The translations under genes and the position numbers were made by a program. A stretch of DNA of 64,000 bases from Lactobacillus amylovorus DSM 20531 (lineage in GTDB: Bacteria; Bacillota; Bacilli; Lactobacillales; Lactobacillaceae). Within the stretch, counting starts at the first letter, position 1. The number at the start of each line of letters is the position of its first letter. Below, piece by piece: positions 8,037 to 16,551 of the stretch. The DNA lies in NCBI RefSeq assembly GCF_002706375.1, contig NZ_CP017706.1, forward strand, positions 124,001 to 188,000. Direction: 5' to 3'. The notes beneath the pieces are model-generated. The model was given only the letters and a program-made list of their open reading frames with translations, was not told where the DNA came from and searched no databases.

Positions 8037-10357
8037 TGGCAGACAATAATAATATGAAACGCGAATCACGTAGAGACTATCATGGACGAAGGTCTAGCGG
8101 TAGTCACTTATGGGTGAAAATCATTAAATGGATTTTTCTTATTGTGCTTTTAGTAGTGGTATCAGGTATTGGTCTCTTCGCCTTTTATGCAAAGGATGCA
8201 CCAAATATTAGCCAAGATCAGTTGCAAAGCGGCGGCACTTCTGGACTTTACACCAATGATGGAAAGTTTTTGCTTTCACTAGGTTCCGAAAAAAGAATTT
8301 ACGTTAGAAACAAAGATATTCCACAACAACTAAAAGATGCCGTTGTTTCTGTAGAAGATAAACGCTTCTACAAAGATCATTTAGGTGTAGACCCAATTAG
8401 AATCGTTGGCTCAATGGTTACAAATGCTAAGAGTAACAGTATTGCTGCCGGTGGTTCTACCATTACTCAACAGTTAGTTAAGTTGACAGTATTCTCAACT
8501 GCTGCTTCACAACGTACCTTAAAGAGAAAAGCACAAGAGGCTTGGCTTGCTATGAAGGTACAACACGAATTCAGTAAGGATCAAATTCTAGAGTTCTACA
8601 TTAATAAGGTATTTATGAACTATGGTAATTACGGTATGGGTACTGCCGCAAATTACTACTATAATAAGACCCTTAAGCAATTGGATTTGGCACAGACCGC
8701 TTTAATTGCGGGGATGCCTAACGCACCTGTTGCTTACGATCCTTACCTATATCCACAAAAAGCTAGATATCGTCGTAACATTGTTTTAAAGACTATGTTA
8801 GAAAACGATAAGATCACCAAGAGTCAATATAACCAAGCAATTAATGAGCCAATCACTAAGGGTCTTCGTCCTAGACATTCAAACAACGAATCTAAGATCA
8901 GAAAGATTGACGACCCATACATTAAGGAAGTTATTTCTGAAGTTAAGAGCAAGGGCTTTGACCCATACAATGACAATTTAAAGATAACTATTAATATTGA
9001 CCAAAAGGCTCAAAACAAGCTCTACAAATTGGCCAACAACGGCTCCGTACCTTTCACTAATGATAAGATGCAAGTTGGTGCTACTGTAGTTGATCCTAAT
9101 AATGGTCACGTAGTTGCTATCTTAGGTGGTCGTCACTTACCTTCTGTTCAATTAGGTCTTGACCGTGCTGTTCAAACAGGTAGATCAACTGGTTCTTCTA
9201 TCAAGCCAGTACTTGATTACGGTCCAGCTATTCAATATTTGAACTGGTCAACTGCCAAAATGATTGACGATAGTAAGTACGTTTACCCTGGTACTAATAT
9301 TCAACTTTATGACTGGGATAACAAGTACGATGGTATGATGACCATGCGTAAGGCTTTGGAACAATCAAGAAACGTTCCTGCCGTTAAGACACTTGCTGAA
9401 GTTGGTGTTAAACGTGCTTCAGCATTTGCTCGTAGAATGGGCGTTAATGTTCCTGCAAGTTCTGGTTTATCTGTTGCTATCGGTGCCAACGCTTCAAGTT
9501 TACAAATGACTGGTGCCTACAGTGCCTTCGCTACTATGGGTATTTACCATAAACCTCAATTTGTTTCTAAGATCGAAACTCCTGACGGTTTAACTAGAAA
9601 TTACGATTCAAACGGTGTCCGCGTTATGAAGAAGTCAACAGCATACATGATTACTGATATGCTTAAAGGCGTAATCAAGCATGGTTCCGGTACTAATGCT
9701 AAAATCGCTAATTTACATCAAGCCGGCAAAACTGGTACTGTTAAATATTCAGATGAGGACCTAGCAAAATATCCTGGATATAATTCAACACCAAAGGATT
9801 CATGGTTTGTTGGTTACACTAGATCATATGTAATGGGGGTTTGGACAGGTTATGATAACTTGAAGGATGGTACTATTTCAGGTGTTGGTCAACAATCAGC
9901 TCAGTTATTGTACAAGAGTATGATGACTTACCTTATGAATAATAAGCCAAACCTAGATTGGAAACAGCCTAAATCTGTCGTAGGTGCAAGAATTGTTAAT
10001 AATTCTAACCCACCTGAAGTTGCTTCAAGTGGTGGTACTTGGCAACTGTTTGTCAGAGGTCATGCCCCTGCCGGAGTTGGCAATAGTGCAACTAGTTATG
10101 ACGAAGATGATGAAGAAACTGATACTGACAGTAATGATAATACTGGTACTACAAACTCCCCTGCAACTGCTAAGAGCAGATCTTCATCAAGTAGCGAAAA
10201 TGGTTCAACGAATCAATCAAGTCGTAGTCAACGAGCATCTTCTAAGCAAAGTCGTACACAATCGTCTGCGTCTTCTCAAGCTCAAAGTAGTGCAACATCT
10301 AGGACTGAAAATAATAATGAACGGCACGAACAAGAAAATTCTAGTTCGAACGATTAA
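8036..10357 (+). CDS. pbp1A: class A penicillin-binding protein (PBP1A)
   Basis: This bifunctional peptidoglycan synthase has 773 residues. A short cytoplasmic tail is followed by one membrane anchor (about 27-51). The glycosyltransferase-51 domain has catalytic Glu about 107 in VEDKRFYKDH. The transpeptidase domain has SxxK at about 387-390 (SSIK), SxN at about 444-446 and KTGT at about 565-568. The last 110 residues are low-complexity Ser/Thr/Asn/Gln-rich, a likely wall-spanning tail. It overlaps recU by one base. GpsB, a known class A PBP partner in related bacteria, is encoded nearby. Confidence 0.94.
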   Translation: MADNNNMKRESRRDYHGRRSSGSHLWVKIIKWIFLIVLLVVVSGIGLFAFYAKDAPNISQDQLQSGGTSGLYTNDGKFLLSLGSEKRIYVRNKDIPQQLKDAVVSVEDKRFYKDHLGVDPIRIVGSMVTNAKSNSIAAGGSTITQQLVKLTVFSTAASQRTLKRKAQEAWLAMKVQHEFSKDQILEFYINKVFMNYGNYGMGTAANYYYNKTLKQLDLAQTALIAGMPNAPVAYDPYLYPQKARYRRNIVLKTMLENDKITKSQYNQAINEPITKGLRPRHSNNESKIRKIDDPYIKEVISEVKSKGFDPYNDNLKITINIDQKAQNKLYKLANNGSVPFTNDKMQVGATVVDPNNGHVVAILGGRHLPSVQLGLDRAVQTGRSTGSSIKPVLDYGPAIQYLNWSTAKMIDDSKYVYPGTNIQLYDWDNKYDGMMTMRKALEQSRNVPAVKTLAEVGVKRASAFARRMGVNVPASSGLSVAIGANASSLQMTGAYSAFATMGIYHKPQFVSKIETPDGLTRNYDSNGVRVMKKSTAYMITDMLKGVIKHGSGTNAKIANLHQAGKTGTVKYSDEDLAKYPGYNSTPKDSWFVGYTRSYVMGVWTGYDNLKDGTISGVGQQSAQLLYKSMMTYLMNNKPNLDWKQPKSVVGARIVNNSNPPEVASSGGTWQLFVRGHAPAGVGNSATSYDEDDEETDTDSNDNTGTTNSPATAKSRSSSSSENGSTNQSSRSQRASSKQSRTQSSASSQAQSSATSRTENNNERHEQENSSSND

Positions 10358-10371
10358 TGATATTTGTTATC

Positions 10372-10407
10372 AAAGCCAAATTGCAAAAAATGCAGTTTGG
10401 CTTTTTG
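10372..10407 (+). terminator. intrinsic terminator after pbp1A
   Basis: AAAGCCAAATTGC (10372-10384) pairs with GCAGTTTGGCTTT (10392-10404) and is followed by a T-run. A second hairpin, GTCTGCT/AGCAGAC with TTTTATTT (10424-10457), backs it up. Confidence 0.85.
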
Positions 10408-10423
10408 TTTACTTTTTTAAATT

Positions 10424-10457
10424 GTCTGCTGAAACGAAGTGAAAGCAGACTTTTATT
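10424..10457 (+). terminator. second, tandem terminator after pbp1A
   Basis: GTCTGCT pairs with AGCAGAC over a 13-base loop, then TTTTATTT. It is weaker than the preceding hairpin. Confidence 0.55.
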
Positions 10458-10503
10458 TGTTAGGAAATAAATTTAGTAACAATTCACTTATTAATATTAA
10501 TCG

Positions 10504-10535
10504 TAAAAAAAGAAGTAATCATTTTGATTACTTCT
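10504..10535 (-). terminator. intrinsic terminator after nth
   Basis: On minus, AGAAGTAATC pairs with GATTACTTCT around AAAAT and is followed by seven T. It ends the asnS-dnaD-nth transcript. Confidence 0.85.
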
Positions 10536-10541
10536 AAATTT

Positions 10542-11171
10542 TTATTTTTGCGAATTTAAATAAGAATATGGATCGCCTTTTGCTCTAGAAGGCATTGTAT
10601 AGCGACCAAACAGAATCATTGCGTGATGAGTTTTAATCCATTCATCCTTTGGTAGAACCGACTCCAATCTCTTCTCTACTTCATGTGGCGTTGCCTTTTC
10701 GTCTACAATGTGAAATTTCTTTGAGATCCTTGAAACATGTGTATCAACTGCAATAGCAGGAACACCATATCCTTCAGCCAATACAACATTAGCTGTCTTT
10801 TCACCTACGCCAGGTAAAGTCATCAAAGTCTTTTTATCTTTAGGAATTTGACTATTATATTTGTCTACCAATATTTGTGCTGTTGCTTTCAAATGCTTAG
10901 CTTTTGATCGATACAAACCAATTGTTTTTATTTCTTTTTCTATTTTTTCAATTGGTGCAGCTGCCAAACTCTCAGGAGTTGGAAATTCTTTGCTAAAACT
11001 AGGCATTACACGGTTAACCATTCTATCTGTCGTCTGTGCACTCATAATAACCGCGCATAACAAATGAAATTTGCTATCCCAGTGTAATTCTCCTTTAGCG
11101 TCCGGATAAAGAGATAATATTTTATTTAAAACCTTACGGGCTTCATCATCACTTAATAATTCTTCTGTCAT
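10542..11171 (-). CDS. nth: endonuclease III (DNA glycosylase/AP lyase) lacking the Fe-S cluster motif
   Basis: Nth excises oxidised pyrimidines and nicks the abasic site in base-excision repair. The helix-hairpin-helix LPGVGEKTANVV (119-130) carries catalytic Lys about 125, and AVDTHV carries Asp about 143, aligned with E. coli K120 and D138. After the conserved HH-x3-LFGRYT the usual C-x6-C-x2-C-x5-C cluster is absent: the C-terminus is MPSRAKGDPYSYLNSQK, with no cysteine. The 209-residue length is otherwise normal. It is the last gene of the asnS-dnaD-nth series, 1 bp after dnaD. Confidence 0.93.
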   Translation of the reverse strand: MTEELLSDDEARKVLNKILSLYPDAKGELHWDSKFHLLCAVIMSAQTTDRMVNRVMPSFSKEFPTPESLAAAPIEKIEKEIKTIGLYRSKAKHLKATAQILVDKYNSQIPKDKKTLMTLPGVGEKTANVVLAEGYGVPAIAVDTHVSRISKKFHIVDEKATPHEVEKRLESVLPKDEWIKTHHAMILFGRYTMPSRAKGDPYSYLNSQK

Positions 11172-11172
11172 A

Positions 11173-11817
11173 TTATCTATTCCTCTTTAAAAATCTTTCA
11201 ACTTCTTCTGGCGTTTTCAGATTATGTCTCTGCCAATTAAGTAAAACACGATCAATATATTTTAAAGAATACGCCTGCGATAATACTGCTTCTCGCAATG
11301 CTAATTCTATAATTTCTGGATCATAATGGTCAACACTGAGCCACTGAGCTATTTCTTCACGCTCAATGGGACTTAAATAGCGACCGAATTCTACTTCAAC
11401 TTTTCGAGATAGATAATTTAAGGGATTATTACATAAATTATTGGTAACGGCTACTGTCTTATCTTTCTTATCATCTTTAATTAAAATATTCTGATCAATA
11501 TATTGATCAAGAGCATCATATAACTTGTTTAGGCTGTACTTATTGCCAATTTTATCCTGATCATCAGTCGTTTGTTCTATCGTTAAATAATTTCGATCAA
11601 TCAAACGTTGAATCAAATTGCCTACATCTGTGACTGACAGGTTGGTATTGGCAGCAATTTTCTCATTTGATGGAAATGATTCGCCTCGTTGATTAAAGGC
11701 CTCAAGTTGAATAATCAATAATAATTCTGCGTCACTAATATTTAAACGAGGATAATAAGCTATTAAGCCATTCTGTAAAGTCGTAAACCCTAATGCACGA
11801 TAGTCATTAAATTGCAA
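11173..11817 (-). CDS. dnaD: DnaD-family replication initiation protein
   Basis: DnaD helps load the replicative helicase at the origin and during restart. From TTG 11815-11817 the product is 214 residues beginning MQFNDYRALGF. An N-terminal winged-helix region (about 1-105) is followed by a C-terminal DnaB_2 domain ending in YSLKYIDRVLLNWQRHNLKTPEEV, with the YxxxI-W motif typical of the family. The longer frame to 11856 was rejected: it would begin inside the asnS terminator, while AGGAAAA stands 6-8 bp before 11817. The asnS-dnaD-nth order is as in Bacillus. Confidence 0.88.
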   Translation of the reverse strand: MQFNDYRALGFTTLQNGLIAYYPRLNISDAELLLIIQLEAFNQRGESFPSNEKIAANTNLSVTDVGNLIQRLIDRNYLTIEQTTDDQDKIGNKYSLNKLYDALDQYIDQNILIKDDKKDKTVAVTNNLCNNPLNYLSRKVEVEFGRYLSPIEREEIAQWLSVDHYDPEIIELALREAVLSQAYSLKYIDRVLLNWQRHNLKTPEEVERFLKRNR

Positions 11818-11833
11818 AATTGATTTTCCTTTC

Positions 11834-11870
11834 AAAAATAAAAGTTGAACTAACAACTAGTCCAACTTTT
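11834..11870 (-). terminator. intrinsic terminator between asnS and dnaD
   Basis: On minus, the AAAAGTTGGACTA arm pairs with TAGTTCAACTTTT (one G-T pair) and is followed by TATTTTTG. It probably attenuates transcription from asnS into dnaD. Confidence 0.7.
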
Positions 11871-11898
11871 GTTTAAATATTTAATTTTCAAATGCGAA

Positions 11899-13197
11899 TT
11901 AAGGTTGCATTCTGTTGATCAATCTTGGGAATGGAATTGCTTCACGGATGTGGTCAAGGTGACAAACCCAAGCAATAGTACGTTCAAATCCCATACCGAA
12001 ACCAGAGTGAGGCACACCACCGAATTTACGCAAGTCAAGGTACCATTGGTAATCTTCAAGGTTAAGACCTGCAGCCAAAATTTGTTGCTTCAAAACTTCG
12101 TAGTTACCTTCACGTTCTGAACCACCAAAGATTTCACCATAACCTTCTGGTGCGATAACATCAGCACATAAGTATTCCTTAGGATTGTCTGGGTTCTTCT
12201 TCATGTAAAATGGCTTGATAGAAGTTGGATAGTTGACAATAAAGACAGGACGATCGTATTGTTCAGAGATGTATCCTTCATCAGGTGCTCCGAAGTCGTC
12301 ACCCCACTTGAAGTCTCGACCAGCATCTTGAAGCATTTTTACAGCGTCATCGTATGGAAGACGGGTAAAGTTGCCTTCAGTAGTTGGACGAAGCTTTTCT
12401 GGATCTCTACCTAAAATCTTAAGTTCGTATTCGTTCTTGTCCAAAACTTGCTTAACCATGTAAGCCAAGTATCTTTCTTGAATATCGAGAGATTCATCTT
12501 GGTGCATCCATGCCATTTCTGGTTCCATCATCCAGAATTCGGTCATGTGACGACGACCCTTTGATTCTTCGGCTCTGAATGTTGGACCGAAAGTAAAGAT
12601 CTTGCCGTAAGCCATGGCACCAGCTTCACCGTATAATTGACCAGATTGTGATAAGTATGCATCATGGTCAAAGTAGTCAACGTGGAATAATTGAGTAGTA
12701 CCTTCTGGAGCTGAGTGCATGAAAATTGGGGCATCAAACTTAATGAAGCCTTCCTTTTCAAAGAAGTCTACAGTAGCCTTAAACATAGTGTTTCTAATTT
12801 GCATAATTGCAAATGGCTTCTTTGATCTTAACCATAAGTGACGGTGATCAAGTAAGAAATCAACCCCGTGTTCCTTGTTACCGATTGGGTAACCTTCGTT
12901 GTTTGAAACTACCTTCAAATCAGTAATTTGAATTTCGTAACCAAAGTGAGAACGTGCATCTTCGTGAACAGTACCAGTAATGTAGAAGCTGGCTTCTTGT
13001 CTAAGAGTTTTAGCAGTTTCAAAAACTTCTTCTGATACATCATTCTTACGAACTACCCCTTGGAAAAATGCAGTACCATCACGTAATTGCAAAAAGATAA
13101 TCTTTCCGCTTGATCGTTTATCTGTAAGCCAAACATGCATTTTTACTTCTTCATCAACATGCTTGGAAGAATCTTTAATTGAAATCAATTCTGTCAT
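11899..13197 (-). CDS. asnS: asparaginyl-tRNA synthetase
   Basis: AsnS charges tRNA-Asn with asparagine. It is a class IIb synthetase. The N-terminal OB-fold anticodon domain spans about residues 15-115. The catalytic core has motif 2 ([25 protein letters not shown]) and motif 3 ([19 protein letters not shown]). The start is ATG 13195-13197, giving 432 residues. It follows GGATAGGAA at a proper distance, so the five-codon longer frame was not used. It lies 39 bp downstream of the tseB-like gene and heads asnS-dnaD-nth. Confidence 0.95.
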   Translation of the reverse strand: MTELISIKDSSKHVDEEVKMHVWLTDKRSSGKIIFLQLRDGTAFFQGVVRKNDVSEEVFETAKTLRQEASFYITGTVHEDARSHFGYEIQITDLKVVSNNEGYPIGNKEHGVDFLLDHRHLWLRSKKPFAIMQIRNTMFKATVDFFEKEGFIKFDAPIFMHSAPEGTTQLFHVDYFDHDAYLSQSGQLYGEAGAMAYGKIFTFGPTFRAEESKGRRHMTEFWMMEPEMAWMHQDESLDIQERYLAYMVKQVLDKNEYELKILGRDPEKLRPTTEGNFTRLPYDDAVKMLQDAGRDFKWGDDFGAPDEGYISEQYDRPVFIVNYPTSIKPFYMKKNPDNPKEYLCADVIAPEGYGEIFGGSEREGNYEVLKQQILAAGLNLEDYQWYLDLRKFGGVPHSGFGMGFERTIAWVCHLDHIREAIPFPRLINRMQP

Positions 13198-13251
13198 AAA
13201 ATTCCTATCCACCTTTTTATCATTTATACAATGTACATAATACCAAAGTTT

Positions 13252-13749
13252 CTACAAATTATCGACTTCTGAGATATCATTTCCATCTTTAAATTCATAT
13301 AAAGTATAACCTAGATTGCCATTTTGCTTTTTGTAAGCAACTTCCCAAACAGCTTCACCTTTATACCAACCCAGATTAATATGATTAATTGTAGCATCTG
13401 AATGAGAAGATTTAAACTTATTTTTAATATTCACTTCACTTACACCCTTGTTAGCAGGATATAAATAAGCCTTCTTAGAATTAGGCAAATAAATGAAGTA
13501 GTAGCCCTTCCCCTTTTTATTTGTACCATTAATTGCGTAGCTTCTTGTGCCACGGTCTAAATGATAATACTTAGAGATATTGGTAATTGGCGTTTTGCTT
13601 CTAGCCAATTCAGCTATTCTTTGATCATTGCCCCTGCTCTTTGAGCCTGCAGCGTAAAAAATTGCAATACTTACAAAGAAAGCAATAATGATTAAACCAA
13701 TTACCCATGCTACAAATTTAATTGTTTGCCTTGTATCATCTTGTATCAT
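13252..13749 (-). CDS. TseB-like / DUF5590 membrane-anchored protein
   Basis: This 165-residue protein has one N-terminal transmembrane segment (about 12-33) and an extracytoplasmic PepSY-like domain with KGYYFIYLPNSKKAYLY and INLGWYKGEAVWEVAYKK. It matches Bacillus YpmB/TseB in size, topology and position (between dinG and asnS). In Bacillus this protein regulates cell-wall elongation through a PBP. Homology is assigned from context plus fold pattern, so the cellular role is inference. Confidence 0.75.
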   Translation of the reverse strand: MIQDDTRQTIKFVAWVIGLIIIAFFVSIAIFYAAGSKSRGNDQRIAELARSKTPITNISKYYHLDRGTRSYAINGTNKKGKGYYFIYLPNSKKAYLYPANKGVSEVNIKNKFKSSHSDATINHINLGWYKGEAVWEVAYKKQNGNLGYTLYEFKDGNDISEVDNL

Positions 13750-13751
13750 AA

Positions 13752-16532
13752 CTATTTATTTCTTAACTTCTTTTTTAGTTCTTTCAATGTTACTTTTTCA
13801 ACTTTTACAGGAATCGACTGCAAAAATGCATCCCCATAATTTTTGGTCCAGATCCTTGAATCCAAGATAACGAATTGTCCATGATCATGTTCGCCACGGA
13901 TCAAGCGTCCCATTCCTTGTCTAAAGCGAATAATCGCGCGAGGAAGACTATCTTTTTCAAATACGTTAACTCCCTGGTCCTCTAGTTTCTTCTGCCTTAA
14001 TCGCACCTCAGGCTGATCTGGAGACTCAAATGGAAGGCGAGCCGCAAATACGGTATCAATACTACAATCGTGGAAATCAATTCCTTCCCAAAAACTATCA
14101 GCTCCTATAATAATTGCTTTTTTAGCAATTACAAATCTTTTAGCAATTCGATTGTTGGAACCTGACATACCTTGGGCCAAAATCTCAAAGTCTTTCAGCT
14201 CAGGTGCATTTAAAATTTCAGTAAAGACATCATGAATCTTATCAAGATTAGTCATTAAAACCAACACGTGATTTTTATCTGCTAAATCGTTAACCATAAT
14301 TTGAGCAATGTCTTTTTGATAGTCTTCACTATCTGGATTAGGCATATTAGTTACAGCAAAAGCTTCCAAATGTTTCTTCATATTAAAGGTACTCTTGCCA
14401 ATATACTTAACTAAATTCATCTTGCTCAAAGCCAACTGACTAATTGCATAATCAAAATTATGATCACTAGTCAATGTAGCACTGACAAATGCAATATGAT
14501 CAAAACGACTATAAATTTGATTAAGAACATCGCTTGCATCAAGCATTAACCAATCTAAGTTAGTACTGAGCGGATCCTCTGGATTAGTGATCATCAAAAT
14601 AAAGCCATCTTGAGCTAAATTCTTTTGATCGGATAACAAGTCGGCCAATTGATAGCCTTTTTCAGAATAATAGTCTAACCGATCGATTTGCTCAGTAATG
14701 TCGCTAACTAAAGCTTCAACATTTGCCAGCATTCTTTCTTGCTCATGATAAAGTTCAAACAAAGTCTGATTGGTTAATTCTCTAACCTCTTCTAGTTTTT
14801 GTTGAAACTTAGGCAATATTTGTTTAAAACGACTATCTTGATTGAATAAGCCCTTACCCTGAAAACTAAGTTCAAGAGTCCCGTTAGGCAAGTTAACCTT
14901 ATTGATGGCATTATCATGCTGTGCATAGAGTTGTTTTTGCAACTCATTAATCAAATTGATTAACTCCAAGATCATAGGATCTAGCTTAGTCAATAAGAAA
15001 TTGATCTGCACATTATCGTTAAATTGGCTTTCTACGCTGTCATTTGAATAATATAGCAAATTGCGTAAATGACTCAGGACACCCCAAAGTGATTCAAAAC
15101 GCATGGAATCATTGCGAGAACTAATTACATTATCCGCAAAACGGTGAGCCTCATCAATTACCAAATAAGGATTTTGACCCCAGATAGTATCCATATAGTG
15201 GTTAGCCAGATAAGCATGATTGGTAACTAAAATATCGGCTTCTTCTTGCTTACGACGAGCCAAATTCCAAAAATCAACTTCCGCAAATCGACTACCCACA
15301 CGAGCATCCCCCGGATGTTGGATCTGAGCAAATAGCGGTGTATTGTAATTGGTTAAATTCAACTCATCCAAATCGCCAGTCTTAGTTTTGGTCAGCCAAA
15401 CCAAAATTTGCATCTGCAAAATCAAAGTTGACTTATTAGGCGTCCTCTGGAAAATCGTTTGCACAAAACCATCTAGGTCTAGATAACGACTACTTGATTT
15501 AACAACCTCAGCCTTCAAATCAAGCTTTGTCACCTTCAGTAGCTGTGGAATTTCTCTTTCCATTACTTGTTCTTGCAAAACCTTAGTTGGTGTCGCAATT
15601 ACCAATTTTCTTCCTGAATATAACTGATAAGCATAAGCAAATATATAAGAAAAAGTCTTCCCCGTACCGTTAGGCGCTTCTACCAACATTGCGTTTTTCT
15701 CAGGATTATTAATGAACTGATGCAAATGATTGATTAAATCAACTTGTGCTCTACGAAAATGTAATTTTCCTTTAAACAGCTTACGCTTATCATTATCATT
15801 TTGCGGAAATGTGCCATTTTCGCCATGACTGTCAAAATGCTCATTTTGCTTTTGCAAAATAATGTTACGTACCTGCATATATTCTGCAGGTAACGGCCTT
15901 TTTTCTTGTCTTAGACTATCCGCAATCGTTGTGATTACCCAAGATGTATCTCGAATTAAGCCATGTGACAAAGAACTTAACGTATTAAGCGTTGCTTGAG
16001 GTAAAGTTGCAAGCTGCTTAATAATTTTAATTAACAGCACAGCTGTGCCATAGGCATCTGAATCAGCCTTATGCGGATTTAAATGTTTAATTTCAAGTTG
16101 AGCTGTTAAATCGCTTAACTTATACGATGGTAAAGTTGGAAAAGCAATTTTAGCTAATTCAACCGTATCAATTGCTTTATTGGTTAACGCATCATAGCCA
16201 TGTTGCGTTAATTCATAATTCAAGAATGGCAAATCAAAATCAACATTATGAGCCACAAATACCGTATTTTGCAAAATTTTGATTATTTTTGGTGCATAAA
16301 AATCAAAATCTTTTTGCTTTTGCACATCTTCATTACTAATACCAGTTAAATTAACAACAGATTGAGGTATTTCACGATGGGGATTAATCATAAAAGAGTA
16401 AGTTTTGACAACTTTAAGATTTTTAATAATTGCACACCCAAACTGAATAATGTGATGGCCATTTTCTCGTTGAGTTCCTGTAGTTTCTAGATCCACTACA
16501 GCAAAGATATCTTTTGCGAATATTTTTGCCAT
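13752..16532 (-). CDS. dinG: DinG-type exonuclease/helicase-like protein
   Basis: This 926-residue protein fuses an N-terminal DnaQ-like 3'-5' exonuclease (VVDLETTGT, Asp14 and Glu16; HNVDFD; HKADSDA) to an XPD/DinG-like SF2 helicase domain with Walker A EAPNGTGKT (about 286-293), DEAH at 460-463 and C-terminal QGMGRLIRG. The Fe-S cysteines of E. coli DinG are absent, as in Gram-positive DinG, where the helicase part acts mainly to regulate the nuclease. It starts at ATG after GGGAGGAGC and lies 19 bp from addA, so repair genes are clustered. Confidence 0.9.
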   Translation of the reverse strand: MAKIFAKDIFAVVDLETTGTQRENGHHIIQFGCAIIKNLKVVKTYSFMINPHREIPQSVVNLTGISNEDVQKQKDFDFYAPKIIKILQNTVFVAHNVDFDLPFLNYELTQHGYDALTNKAIDTVELAKIAFPTLPSYKLSDLTAQLEIKHLNPHKADSDAYGTAVLLIKIIKQLATLPQATLNTLSSLSHGLIRDTSWVITTIADSLRQEKRPLPAEYMQVRNIILQKQNEHFDSHGENGTFPQNDNDKRKLFKGKLHFRRAQVDLINHLHQFINNPEKNAMLVEAPNGTGKTFSYIFAYAYQLYSGRKLVIATPTKVLQEQVMEREIPQLLKVTKLDLKAEVVKSSSRYLDLDGFVQTIFQRTPNKSTLILQMQILVWLTKTKTGDLDELNLTNYNTPLFAQIQHPGDARVGSRFAEVDFWNLARRKQEEADILVTNHAYLANHYMDTIWGQNPYLVIDEAHRFADNVISSRNDSMRFESLWGVLSHLRNLLYYSNDSVESQFNDNVQINFLLTKLDPMILELINLINELQKQLYAQHDNAINKVNLPNGTLELSFQGKGLFNQDSRFKQILPKFQQKLEEVRELTNQTLFELYHEQERMLANVEALVSDITEQIDRLDYYSEKGYQLADLLSDQKNLAQDGFILMITNPEDPLSTNLDWLMLDASDVLNQIYSRFDHIAFVSATLTSDHNFDYAISQLALSKMNLVKYIGKSTFNMKKHLEAFAVTNMPNPDSEDYQKDIAQIMVNDLADKNHVLVLMTNLDKIHDVFTEILNAPELKDFEILAQGMSGSNNRIAKRFVIAKKAIIIGADSFWEGIDFHDCSIDTVFAARLPFESPDQPEVRLRQKKLEDQGVNVFEKDSLPRAIIRFRQGMGRLIRGEHDHGQFVILDSRIWTKNYGDAFLQSIPVKVEKVTLKELKKKLRNK

Positions 16533-16551
16533 CCTGCTCCTCCCTTCTTGT

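Noticed and set aside
9984..10442. 152-residue plus-strand frame over the pbp1A tail
   Set aside because: It is a shifted-frame shadow of the Ser/Thr-rich PBP tail, without ribosome site or homology.
11818..11856. Longer dnaD N-terminus
   Set aside because: The extension is encoded by the asnS terminator hairpin. A ribosome site fits TTG 11817.
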